DNA of 64,000 nucleotides, taken from Sapria himalayana. Taxonomy: Eukaryota > Streptophyta > Magnoliopsida > Malpighiales > Rafflesiaceae. This document shows positions 52,459-64,000 of the stretch, in pieces. Each line of letters begins with the position of its first letter. The stretch's first letter is position 1. Both the position numbers and the translations under genes were made by a program. The notes beneath the pieces were generated by a model. It saw nothing but the letters and a program-made list of their open reading frames with translations. It was not told the origin of the DNA and did no database searches. Where the stretch lies: positions 1 through 64,000 of the forward strand of contig JAREIK010008027.1 of NCBI GenBank assembly GCA_029783825.1, in the 5' to 3' direction.

Positions 52459-54192
52459 AGTTTAATATTTTAAGTATTTAGAATTTTTTTCGTTTATGAC
52501 TTTAGCGATTTATGTTTTTAGACATTTAGTGGTTTATAGGTTTTATTTAAATAATAAAATAACAAAAAAATTATTTTTGATATTTTATCACATTTTAAAA
52601 GGTTATAACCTTTGAAAAGATAATAATTTTAAATTTTTTTAAAAATGTGAATACATACTCTAGTAATAAGAATCATTATAATTATATATAATATAAACTA
52701 AATATAAACAATTTTATTGATAGAAATGATATCAATTATCAAAAATTAAATTAATATGCTATTATTAATATGATAGATATAAATTAAAATATAAATACAA
52801 AACCTAAAATTATTCAAAATCAAAGTAAAATTTATTACCAAGTAATAATTTTTGTTTTTTAATTTTTGCTTCTTTTTATAAGCTGATATTTTTTTTGATG
52901 AAAAATAAATTATTTAAATTATATTTAAGGTTTACGAGTTTAAAGTTTTAAGTATTTAGGGGCTTTTGTGTTTAGGAGTTTATATAATTAAGTGTTAAGG
53001 CATTTAGTGGCCAATAAGTTTTATTTAAACAATGATATAACAAAAAGTTTATTTTTATTTTTTTTTCTAATTTTTGAAGGTTATAACCTTTGAAAATATA
53101 AAAATTTCTAAATGTTTTTCAAATGTAAATATAATATTTAGTTATAATAATCTTAATAAATATAAGTCATTTAAATTCAATATAAATAATCACATTGCTA
53201 GATATTATAATAATGATCAATTAATAAATTAATAAACTATTATAAATATGATATATATTATTTAAAATAATTTGCAAAATCTAAATTTATTCAAAATCAA
53301 AGTATATATTACTAAATAATAATTTTTTTTAATAAATTTGTTTTTTTATAAGTTTATATTTTTATTATTGAAAATAAATTATTTAAATTATATTTGTCTT
53401 CCTCATAAATTATTTTGTAATTTATTTTCTATAAAAATAAACTAATAAATATTTAAAATTATAATGAATACAAATAAAATTGAGATTTATTCTTTATTAT
53501 TTTGGGTTTACCAGTCTAATTTAAATAAGATCCGTCTCACTATTAATTTATTTTCTAATTAATATTTCTATAAAAAAACTGATAAATAATTAAAATAAAA
53601 ATTTAAAATTATACTGAATAAAAATTAAAATGAGAATTATGAATTATTATTAATGTATACCAGTTTAATATTTTATGTATTTAGAGTTTTTTTCATTTAT
53701 GACTTTAGCGATTTATGTTTTTATGTATTTAGTGGTTTATAAGTTTTATTTAAACAATGAAATAACAACAAAATTATTTTTAATATTTTTTCACATTTTC
53801 AAAGGTTATAACCTTTGACAATATAATAATTTTAAAATTTTTAAAAAATGTTAATACAATATTTACTAATAATAATCATTATAATATATAATATAAACTA
53901 AATATAAACAATTTTATTGATAGATATGATATCAATTATCAAAAAATAAATTAATATGCTATTTTTAATATAATAGATATAAATTAAAATATAATTGCAA
54001 AACCTAAAAATATTCAAAATGCATGTAAAATTTATTACTAAATAATAATTTTTTTTTAGTTTTTGCTTCTTTTTATAAGCTTATATTTTTTTTGATGAAA
54101 ATTAAATTATTTAAATTATATTTGTATCACTCGTAATTTATTTTGTAATTAATATTTTAATAAATTATTTAAATTTTATTTAAGGTTTACGA

Positions 54193-54272
54193 GTTTAAAG
54201 GTTTAAGTATTTAGGGGATTTTGTGTTTAGGAGTTTAGAGGTTTAAGTGTTTAGGCATTTAGTGGTTTATAA
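54193..54272 (+). repeat. Type example of the octad tract: ten 8-bp repeats in register
   Basis: Ten consecutive octamers fit NTTTARRN (GTTTAAAG first, GTTTATAA last). One member is degenerate (GATTTTGT). Every unit has such a tract of about 8-11 octads between TTAGGGTATAC and TTTTATTTAAA, and units differ by whole octads. For example, an extra GTTTAGGA-type octad is present or absent after GTTTTGGG. The register is 8 bp, not the 7 bp of the plant telomere repeat. The hAT target duplication GCATTTAG is part of it. Confidence 0.9.
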
Positions 54273-57200
54273 GATTTATTTAAACAATGAATGACAAAAA
54301 ATTTATTTTTATTATTTTTTTAATTTTTGAAGGTTATAACCTTTGAAAATCTAATAATTTTTAAATTTTTTTCAAATGTAATTATAATATTTAGTTATAA
54401 GAATCTTAATAATTATAAGTCATTTAAATTCAATATAAATAATTACATTGCTAGATATTATAATAATGATCGAAAAAAATTTAATAAACTATTATTAATA
54501 AGATAGATATTATTTAAAATATATTTGCAAAATCTAAAATTATTCAAAATCAAAGTATATATTACTAAATAATAATTTTTTTTAATATATTTGTTTTTTT
54601 ATAAGTTTATATTTTTGTTATTGAAAATAAATTATTTAAATTATATTTGTCTTCCTCATAAATTATTTTGTAATTTATTTTCTATAAAAATAAACTAATA
54701 AATATTTAAAATTATAATGAATACAAATAAAATTGAGATTTATTATTTATTATTCAGGATATACAGGTTTAATGGTTTAAGTATTTAGGTGTTTTGGGGT
54801 TTAGTCATTTAAGTGTTTATGCCTTAAGTGATTTTATCTATTTTTCGAAGGTTATAACCTTCGAAAATATAATATTTTTTACTTTTTTTTTAAAATGTGA
54901 ATATAATATTTAGTTATAAAAATCTTGATAATTATATATAATTTAAAATCAATATAAATAATTTTATTAATTGATATTATAATAATGATCAATAAATAAA
55001 TTAATAAACTATTATTAATTAGAATGATATAAATTAAAATATAATTGAAAAATCTAAAATTATTCAAAATTAAATTAAAATAAATTACTAAATAATAATA
55101 TTTTGTTTTAAAAATTTTTCCTCTTTTTATGATCTTATATTTTTTGGTGAAAAATAAATTATTTATATTATATCGGTCTCACTAATAATTTATTTTGTAA
55201 TTAATATTTCAATAAAAATAAACTGATAAATAGTTAAAACGAATATTTAAAATTAAAATGAATACTAATAAAAATGAGATTTATTATTTATTATTTAGAG
55301 TATACTAATTTAAAGGCTTATGTATTTATGGGCTTCAGGGTTTAGGAGTTTAGTCATTAAGATTTAGGTATTTTGTGGTTTATAAATTTTATTTTAAAAA
55401 TCTAATAACAAAAAATTTATTTTTTTATTTATTCTTATTTTCAAAGGTTATAACCTTTGAAAACTTAATAATTTTTAATTTTTTTTAAAATATTAAAATA
55501 TTTTTTTGTTATAATAATCTAAATAATAAAATTTATTTATATTCAATATAAATAATTTTTTTATAGTTATTATGATGATGATAATAAAATAAATTAATAA
55601 ACTATTATTAATAAGATAGATATTAAATAAAATTTATTTGCAAATCCTAAAATGATTCAAAATCAAAGTAAAATATATTAATAAGATAGATATTAAATAA
55701 AATTATTATTAATATGATAAAATATACAGGTTTAAAATATTATATATTTGGGAGTTTTGTGATTTAAGAATTTAGTGATTTAAGTGTTTAGGTATTTAGT
55801 AGTTTATAGGTTTTATTTAAAAAATAAAATAACAAAAAAAAATTTTTGTTATTTGTTATCATTTTTGAAGGATATAACCTTGGAAACTATAACAATTTTT
55901 AAATTTTTATTAAATGTGAATACTATATTTAGTTATGATAATCTTAATAATTATATATCATGTAAATTCAATATAAACAATTATATTGATATATATTATA
56001 ATAATGATCATACAAAAGATTAATAAACAATTAATAAGAATATAAATATTCTTTAAAATATATTTACAAAACCTAAAATGATTCAAAATCAAAGTGAAAT
56101 ATTTTACTAAATAATAATTTTAATTTTTTAAATTTTTGTATCCATTTATAAGCTTATATATTTTTTGAGGAAAAATAAATTATTTAAATTATATTTGTCT
56201 AACTATTAATTTATTTTTAAATTTATATTTCAATAAAAATAAACTGATAAATAATTAAAATGTTATATATAAAATTATAATGAATACTAATAACAATGAC
56301 ATTTATGATTTTTTATTTAGGGTATACCTATTTAATGGTTTAAGTTTATTATGGTTTTGGGGTTAATGAGTTTATTGATTTATATGTTTACACATTTAGG
56401 TGTTTATAGGTATTATTTAATTAATGAAATAACAAAAACTTTATTTTTATGAATTTTCGTGATTTTCAAAGGCTATAACCTTTGAAAATATAATAATTTA
56501 TAATAGTTTTAAAATATGAATACAATACTTAGTTATAATAATCTTAATAATTATATTTGATGTAAATTAAATATAAAAAATTTTATTAATATAAATTATT
56601 TTGATGATCAAAAAATAAATTAATAAACTATTATTAATAAGATAGATATTAATTAAAATATATTTGCAGAACCTAAAATAATTCAAAATGAAAGTAAATT
56701 ATATTACTAAATAAAATATTAAATTTTTGAAATTTTGTTTATTTTTATAAGCTTATATTTTTTTTCATTAAAAATAATTTATTTAAATTATATATGTCTC
56801 ACTCATTATTTATTTTGTAATTAATATTTCTATAAAAATAAACTAAAAAATAATTAAAATGAATATTTAAAATTATAATGAATTCAAATAAAAATGAGAT
56901 ATATTATTTATTATTTAGGTTATATAGGGTTAATGGTTTAACTATTTAGGGGGTTTTGGGGTCTAGGAGTCTAGAGATTTAAATGTTTAATATTTATTGG
57001 TTTATATGTTTTATTTAAAAAATAAAATAATAAAAAAATTATTTTTTTTATTTTTTATCATTTTTGAAGGTTATAACCTTTGAAAATATAATAATTTTTA
57101 AATATTTTTCAAATGTAAATATAATATTTAGTTATAATAATCTTATTAATTATCAGACATTAAAGTCAATATAAGTAATTTTTTAGTAAGATATTATAAA

Positions 57201-59925
57201 ATTGATCAAATAATAAATTAATAAACTATTCTTAATAAGATTGATAGCAATTAAAATAGATTTGCAAAACCTATATATAATGATTCAAAATCAAAGTAAA
57301 ATATATTACTAAATAAAAATTTTTTGTTTTTAAATTTTTACTTCTTTTTATATGCTTATATTTTTTTTGATTAAAAATAAATTATTAAAATTATTGTTGT
57401 CTTGCTCATTATTAATTTGTGATTAATATTTCTATAAAAAATAAACTAATAAATAATTAAAATGAATATTTAAAATTATAATGGATACAAATTAAAATGA
57501 GATTTATGATTTATTATATGTGGTATACCGTTTAATAGATTGATTATTTATAAGTTTTGTTGTTTAGGAGTTTAGCAATTTATGTTCTTAGGCATTTAGT
57601 GGTTTATAGGTTTTATTTATATAATAAAAATTTAAAATTCTATTTTTGATTTTTTCTGATTTTTAAAGGTTATAAACATTGAAAATAAAATAAATTTTAA
57701 AATTTTTCGAAATGTGAATACCATGTATAATTATATTAATCTATCTAATTATATGTCATATACTTTCAATATAAATAATTATATTGATAGATATTATAAT
57801 AATGATCACAAATTAAATTAATAAACTATTATTAATAACATAAATATTAATTAAAATATATTTACATAACACAAAATGATTCAAAATCAAATCAAAATAT
57901 ATTACTAAATAATAATATTTAATTTTTTAAAATTTCATTATTTTTATAAGCTTATATTTTTTTTTATTTAAATAAATTATTTAAATAATATTTGTCTCAC
58001 TCGAAATTTATTTTGTAATTAATTTTTCTAAAAAATTAAACAATAAATAATTAAAATTAATATTTAAAATTATAATAAATAGAAATAAAAATAAGATTTA
58101 TTATTTATTAAGTAGTAAATAGCTGTTAAAAGGTTTATGTATTTAGGGGTTTCGGTGTTTATGAGGTTACTGATTTAAGTAAGTAAGTATTTAATGATCG
58201 ATAGGTTTTATTTAAAAAATGAAATAACAAAAAATTTATTTTTATTATTTTTTCTCATTTTTTAAGGTTATAAACTTTGAAAATATAATAATTTTTAAAT
58301 TTTTTTTCAAAAGTGAATTCAATATTTAGTTATAATATTCATTATTTTTATATATCATATAAATTCAATATAAACTATTTTATTCATAAATATTCTAATA
58401 ATGATTAATAAATGAATTAATAATCTATTATTAATAAGATAGATATCAATTATAATATAATTACAACACCTAAAATGATTCAGAAGCAAAGTAAAATATA
58501 TTACTATATAATAATTTTTTGTTTTGAATTTTTTTTTCTTTTAAAAAGTTTATCTATATTATTTTGATGAAAAATAATTTAAATAAATTATATTTGTGTA
58601 ACTCATAATTTATTTTGTAATTAATATTTATATAAAAATAAACAAATATATAATTAAATTTGAATATTTAAAATTAAAATGAAAAAAAATGAGATTTATT
58701 CTTTATTATTTAGTATATACCGATTTAATTTAAATTAGATATCTCTCACTAATAATTTATTTTGTAATTAATATTTCTATAAAAATAAACTGATAAATAA
58801 TTAAAATAAAAATTAAAATTATACTGAATAATTAAAATAATTTATTTTTTTCTCTCGCAACTCTAGAATGATTACTAAAATTCTAACCAAAATAATAGGA
58901 GCCTTTACATTATCTCTATTAAGTCTCATCATATTTGATGTTGAATCACTGGGCTATTAAAGTTAATTTGACTCATGTACGCTAACAGACTAAACCAAAG
59001 TTGTACCTCTATGTGTTGAAATAGCTAGTTGTTGAGGATGCTATTTATATTGATTATTGTAATTTCTTCTAAAATATCTCTTATAAACACACTTAAAGAA
59101 ATTTTTTGAAAATATGGTTCACCTCTAAAAAAATAACTACCTTGTAGGCTATTTGATCAAACTAGCCCTAGGGCAGTTTGAGATGGGCAATAAGTATGTG
59201 CTCTCTTTCAATAAAGAATCAAAAAATTTATTTTATTGGCATGTCTAAGCCTATTTTTTCATATTCTCACGGATATGAAAAGTATCATTTCTTTCTTTTT
59301 ATATTAAATGAGTTATGTATACAAGATCACAATACCCAAAAAGGTGTAAATGTTTTAATCATTGCTCAAAATGTTAGTCTTGCATATCGACACTTGAGGT
59401 CACAAATCAAAGGAAAAAGGTATGGTGATATTTCCAATCCCAAGATTTTAGCTATAGAAAGTTATAACGAGTAGTACTCGAGCTTTAACTATTTCTAGGG
59501 TCATGACTTTTGCTCTTGAGGAATGTCCAAAGTTACAATCATTCCTAGTGCAATGACTTTGACAATATAAAGATAAAATGCACAAGCTATGGATCATATC
59601 CAATACTGTGACCACGTATTATAGTGATTAAATATGTATTCATGATCATTCTTAGTGCCATAACAATATGTTCAACAAAGAGACACAAGTTATGGCATAT
59701 TCTCAACGATATGATTTTGTGTTCTAGAGATAAAATATACAATCATGACCATTGCTAATGCTACAATAATCTAAAGAAAGAAAGAGACTGAATCCATAAC
59801 TCACCCCTTTAGTCATGACTTTGTGTTAAATATACAAAAAGATAAATTTGTGACATTTTTAAAAGTTGTGAATTTCAATTTAAATTTAACACTTAGTCAT
59901 TTGATTATAAAAGTGCAAACCATGA

Positions 59926-60004
59926 GATTTAGGATATAGGGTTTATGGGTTAGGGTTATAGTTTATGGTTTAAGGTTTATGATTTAAAGTTTAGGGTTTA
60001 TGGT
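59926..60004 (+). repeat. Degenerate telomere-like heptad tract in A'
   Basis: About ten heptads in 7-bp register, variants of GTTTAGG and GTTTATG, with one exact TTTAGGG near 59,990. The tract is longer than its mirror in A (15,853-15,902) and lies beside a T-rich run. It is probably a decayed interstitial telomere-type repeat. Confidence 0.55.
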
Positions 60005-60058
60005 TTTTTTTTGTTTTTTTTCGAAAATACATACTTTATTTATGATTTAGGCACACAA
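60004..60058 (-). other. T-rich run and inverted polyadenylation-like signal in A'
   Basis: TTTTTTTTTGTTTTTTTT is followed by CGAAAATACATACTTTATTTATG. On the minus strand this is AATAAA then an A-rich tail, mirroring 15,818-15,852. Confidence 0.5.
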
Positions 60059-61084
60059 CTTACAAGAGACTAAAAAGCTGACTAATTTAGGCCAGCCCAC
60101 CAAATCCTATGCACCTTAATGATTCTATGCTTAACATACATAAAAAAACAAAATGCCTAATAATTCCAAGCATACGAATACAACTAAAATCACGTGGCAT
60201 TCCCAGACTTCAGAGTTGGCATTGAGTCATTATGCACACTAGTCCTTTCCATTCGGATTCGTCCAAGCCTTTTGGAGGAACCTGAATGATGCACCATATT
60301 AAATCTATGCAAATATAAGATTGTGCATGTGTGAGGCATGCAGCTTCAAGCGTTTGCCTATGTCATTGCTATGCAATGGAATACATGTAAAACTGAATAC
60401 CCATAAATACACAAGTCCATATGTACGGCACTTTTTCAATTCATTCTTAGCTCTAAATTCCACATTCTTTTACTTCAATGATATTCAAAAGAGTATCTCT
60501 TGGGATAGAATGCTTCCTCCTCGGGCTCCAAGAAGTAGCTGTATGTTGCACCGACAAAAATCAAAAAATATGCATGCATCGTTGTGCATGTGTGATGAGG
60601 TCCATCTCATAGTCTAATTATCTACGCGTACAACCAAGCTAGAATACAAGTAAAATTACAAAATGCTAAAAAGATGGGTTTCTGCTCTAGGACATGTAGC
60701 ATCGCCTAATGTGTATTTACAAAATGCATTAGTGGTCCCCACTTAGAGATACTCATGGGTTCAGTTGCCCCCATTGCATCCTACATAGAGAACATACAAG
60801 ATTGTGTGTGTGAGTATGTCATGATCCATCTCTACAAGTACATGGTGCATACAAAGTCCAAAATACAAATAAGACTACAAACATAAACTACAAGTTTAAT
60901 CTTTCGGTCCCGTGTGGTTGGTCTTGTCTCCATTGCTTACTGGCCCTGCTTGGTGATGCTTTGGAATTTGTCGACAATCCAATTAATCCTGGATTACCCA
61001 CTACACCCATTGTGTGATGGTTGGGTGGCCCTCTATGCTGCCTGATATGGCTAGTGGGACCCACTCCTAGATACTCCTGGGTTT

Positions 61085-64000
61085 ATTAATAGATATTATA
61101 ATAATGATCAAAAATTAAATTAATAAACTATTAATAATAAGATAGATATTAATTAAAAAATATATACAAAACTCAAATTAATTCAAAATTAAAGTAAAAT
61201 ATATTACTGGATAATAATTTTTAATTTTTTAATTTTTACTTTTTTTATAAGTGTATATATTTTTTTGATTATAAATAAATTATTTAAATTATATTTTTCG
61301 CACTCATAATTTATTTTATAATAAATATTTCTATAAAAATAAACTAATAAATAATTAAAATGAATATATAAACTATAATAAAATGATTTAATTGTATATG
61401 CATTTAGTTGTTTATAGGTTTATTTAAAAAATTAAATAACAAAACATTTATTTTTATATTTTTTTGATATTTTCAAAGGTTATAACCTTTGAAAATATAA
61501 TAATTTTGAAATTTTTTTCAAAAGTGAATTCAATATTTAGTTATAATAATCAATATATTTATATATCATATTTCAACATAAACAATTTTAGTGATAAATA
61601 TTCTAATAATGATCAAAAAATAAATTAATAATATTTTATTAATAAGATAGATATCAATAAAAATATAATTACAAAATATAAAATGATTCATAAGCAAACC
61701 AAAATATATTACTATATAATAATTTTTTTGTTTTGAAATTTTTTATTATTTTAAAAGGTTTATCAATTTTTTTTTTGATTAAAAATAATTTACATAAATT
61801 ATATTTGTCTAACTTATAATTTATTTTTTAAGTAATATCTATATAAAAATAAAAAATTAATAATTAAAATGAATATTAAAAATTATAATAAAAAAATGAG
61901 ATTTATTATTTATTATTTAGGGTATATAGGTTTAATTTAAGTTATATCTGTCTCACTAATAATTTATTTTGTAATTAATATTTGTATAAAAATAAACTGA
62001 TAAATAATTAAAATAAAAATTTAAAATTATATTGAATAAAAATTAAAATGAGATTTATGATTTATTATTAATGTATACTAGTGTAATGGTTTAAGTATTT
62101 TGATGTTTTGTAAGTTAGGAGTTTAGCGATTTATGTTTTTAGGCATTTAGTCATTTATAGGTTTTTTTAAACAATAAAATAACAAAAAAAATTTTAATTT
62201 TTTGTCATTTTCAAATGTTATAAACTTTGAAAATTTAATAATATTTAAAATTTTTTGAAATTTGAATACAATATTTAGTTATAATAATTTTAATAATTCT
62301 ATATCAAAAAAATAAATATAAACAATTTTATTAATAGATATTATAATAATGATCAAAAATTAAATTAATAAACTATTTATAATAAGATAGATATTAATTA
62401 AAAAATATTTACAAAACCTAACTTGATTCAAAATTAAAGTAAAATATATTAGTTGATAATAATTTTTAATATTTAATAATACTTCTTTTATAAGCATATA
62501 TATTTTTTTTATTAAAAATAAATTATTTAAATTATATGTGTCGCACTCATAATTTATTTTGTAATAAAAATTTTTATAAAAATAAACTAAAAAATAATTA
62601 AAATGAATATTTAAAATAATAATAAATTTAAATAAAAATTCAATTTATTAATTATTAAGTAGTATATAGCAGTTTAATGGTTTAAGTATTTAGGCATTAC
62701 AGGGTTTAAGAGTTTACTCATATAACTGTGTATGGATTTAGTGGTTTATAGGTTTTATTTAAAAAATAAAATAACATAAAATTTATTTTTATTATTTTTT
62801 CTCTTTTCAAAAGGTTATAATCTTTGGAAATATAATAATATTTAAATTTTTTTTAAAAGTGAATTCAATATTTAGTTATAATAATAATTATACTTATATA
62901 TCATATAAATTCAATATAAACAATTTTATTGATAAATATTCTAATTATGATCAAAAAATAATTTAATAAACAATTATTAATAAGATACATATCAATTAAA
63001 ATATAATTACAAAATCTAAAATGATTTAGGAGAGCAAAATATATTACTATATAATAAATTTTAGTTTTTAAATTTTATATTCTTTCTATAAGTTTATCTA
63101 TATTTTTCAATGAAAAATATTTTATATAAATTATATTAGTCTTATTCATAATTTATTTTATAATTAATATTCATATAAAAATAAATGAATAAATAATTAA
63201 AATGAATATTTTAAATTATAATGAAAGAAATAATATCGATATTTATTATTTATTATTTATTAATTAGGGTATACTAGTTTAAAAGGATTATCTTTTTAGG
63301 GTTTTATAGATTTAGGAGTTATTTATTTAAGTGTTTAGGCATTTATTAGTTTATAGGATTTATTTAAATAATGAAATAACAAAAAAAATTATTTTTTATA
63401 TTTTCTGACATTTTCAAAGGTACCTTTGAAAATATAATAATTTTAAAATTTTTTAAAAATGTGAATACAATATTTTGTAATAAAAATCATTAAAATTATA
63501 TATAATCTAAACAAAATATAAAGAATTTTATTGATAGATATTAAATCAATTATCAATAAATTAATTTATATGCTATTATAATATGATAGATATAAATTAA
63601 AATTTAATTACAAAAACTAAAATAATTAAAAATCAAAGTAAATTTATTACTAAATAATAATTTTTTTTTAGTTTTTGCCTCATTTTATAAGATTATATAT
63701 TTTTTTGATATAAAGAAATTATTTAAATTATATTTGTATCACTCATAATTTATTTTGTAATTAATATTTCAATAAATTATTTAAATTATATTTAAGGTTT
63801 ACGAGTTTAAAGGTTTAAGTATTTAGGGGCTTCAGGGTTTAGGAGTTTAGAGATTTATGTGTTTAGGTATTTAAAGGGTTATAAGTTTAATTTAAACATT
63901 GATATAACAAAAAATTTATTTTTTGTTATTTTTTTCTCATTTTTTAAGGTTATAACCTTTGAAAATATAACAATTTTTAAATTTTTTTTAAATGGGAATA
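61085..64000 (+). repeat. Satellite array block 5, forward (right flank)
   Basis: About five units beyond the right arm. Unit order and private variants follow block 1 in direct orientation. The rare AATCAATATATTTATATATCATATTTCAACATAAAC-type stretch near 61,548 matches 2,553. The AAACAAAATATAAAGAATTTT stretch near 63,509 matches 4,515. From about 63,590 it follows 7,690-8,120 instead, so 3.1 kb is present on the left and absent here. No gene is seen. Confidence 0.88.
63411..63432. repeat. Satellite dyad with contracted centre, perfect 22-bp palindrome
   Basis: The core has lost the central TATA, giving CAAAGGTACCTTTG within a still perfect palindrome (half-site TTTTCAAAGGT). The deletion is exactly symmetric about the dyad. 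Confidence 0.92.

Larger units (their letters stand above)
47464..58830 (+). repeat. Satellite array block 4, forward (right arm)
   Basis: About 19 units in forward orientation between the hAT and insertion A'. Includes the expanded palindrome at 51,125-51,250 and a ~1.2-kb tandem duplication of two units (52,270-53,480 against 53,480-54,700). The tandem pair shares the AGTCTAATTTAAAT long-unit signature and the TTTACGAGTTTAAAG octads (52,930 and 54,186). The last 1.1 kb matches the first 1.7 kb of the window in direct orientation. No gene is seen. Confidence 0.9.
43917..61084. repeat. Right arm of the giant inverted duplication
   Basis: Mirror partner of 14,771-34,459. The inner limit is the GCCC at 43,917-43,920, where the left hAT copy loses similarity. 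The outer limit is the GGGTTT ending A'. The spacer between arms is 34,460-43,916. All large markers (hAT, expanded palindrome at 51.1 kb, scrambled local duplication near 55.7 kb, rare subfamily at 57.3 kb, insertion A') occur in mirrored order. Confidence 0.85.
58831..61084 (-). other. Insertion A', inverted copy of A, outer end missing
   Basis: Reverse-complement homologue of 14,771-17,020, with nearly the same length (2,254 against 2,250 bp). The left junction (ACTGAATA then ATTAAAATAATTTATT) is identical in kind to that of A. The right end stops at GGGTTT (61,079-61,084) and satellite resumes at ATTAATAGATATTATAATAATG. The order of parts is reiterated motif, heptads, T-rich run, then the more GC-rich part. 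No gene recognised; frames at 59,178 and 60,321 have no recognisable domain. Confidence 0.82.

Noticed and set aside
54193..54272. Octad tract as true telomere repeat
   Set aside because: The register is eight, not seven, and exact TTTAGGG words are rare. Resemblance to telomere repeat is noted only as a possible origin.
59178..59474. 98-codon frame in A'
   Set aside because: The mirror sequence in A lacks the corresponding open frame, and no domain or codon bias supports it.
1..64000. Possibility of an organelle genome
   Set aside because: No organelle genes, tRNAs or rRNAs are seen. A hAT element with target duplication and plant intron signals fits nuclear DNA.

Overview
The window reads as nuclear DNA of a flowering plant, and nearly all of it is one very A+T-rich satellite with a repeat unit of about 600 bp. 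I see no intact protein-coding gene. The plant assignment rests on a decayed hAT transposon of the plant BED-finger (RICESLEEPER-like) type, a predicted 91-bp plant-style intron in it, and a degenerate heptad tract of the plant telomere type (TTTAGGG-like) in a second insertion. The short A/T-rich open frames rich in F, I, L, N, K and Y are by-products of the satellite composition and are not annotated as genes.

Layout. 1-12,259: satellite in forward orientation. About 12,260: orientation switches. 12,260-14,567 and 17,021-30,990: satellite in reverse orientation, interrupted by a moderate-GC insertion 'A' (14,568-17,020). 30,991-34,459: hAT element, transposase on the minus strand, inner end cut off. 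34,460-43,885: satellite, forward. 43,886-47,463: second hAT copy with both ends and an 8-bp target duplication, transposase on the plus strand. 47,464-58,830: satellite, forward. 58,831-61,084: insertion A', an inverted copy of A lacking A's outer ~200 bp. 61,085-64,000: satellite, forward.

Architecture. The two hAT copies and the two A copies are mirror images, and the satellite next to them shares private variants. The central part is therefore one large, old inverted duplication: left arm 14,771-34,459, right arm 43,917-61,084, spacer 9.46 kb. The inner breakpoint lies inside the hAT end and the outer breakpoint inside A. The satellite left of position 8,100 is also a direct copy of the right flank and carries the A-free version of the site. 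Order of events: satellite array, then insertion of hAT and A, then inverted duplication, then independent decay of the arms with gain and loss of whole repeat units.

The satellite unit has an unusual internal design. Almost every unit carries one perfect or near-perfect palindrome of 26-36 bp centred on GGTTATAACC. It is preceded by a ~80-bp tract in strict 8-bp register (NTTTARRN octads). Palindrome centres change length symmetrically (GGTACC, GGTTATAACC, GGTTATATAACC, GGTTATATATAACC). At one shared locus (27.06-27.32 kb and 51.13-51.25 kb) the centre has grown into a long TAA/ATT-rich tract. I regard this palindrome-plus-octad satellite, with its instability at the dyad centres, as the most interesting content. 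A chromosomal role (centromere, heterochromatin or replication) is conjecture.
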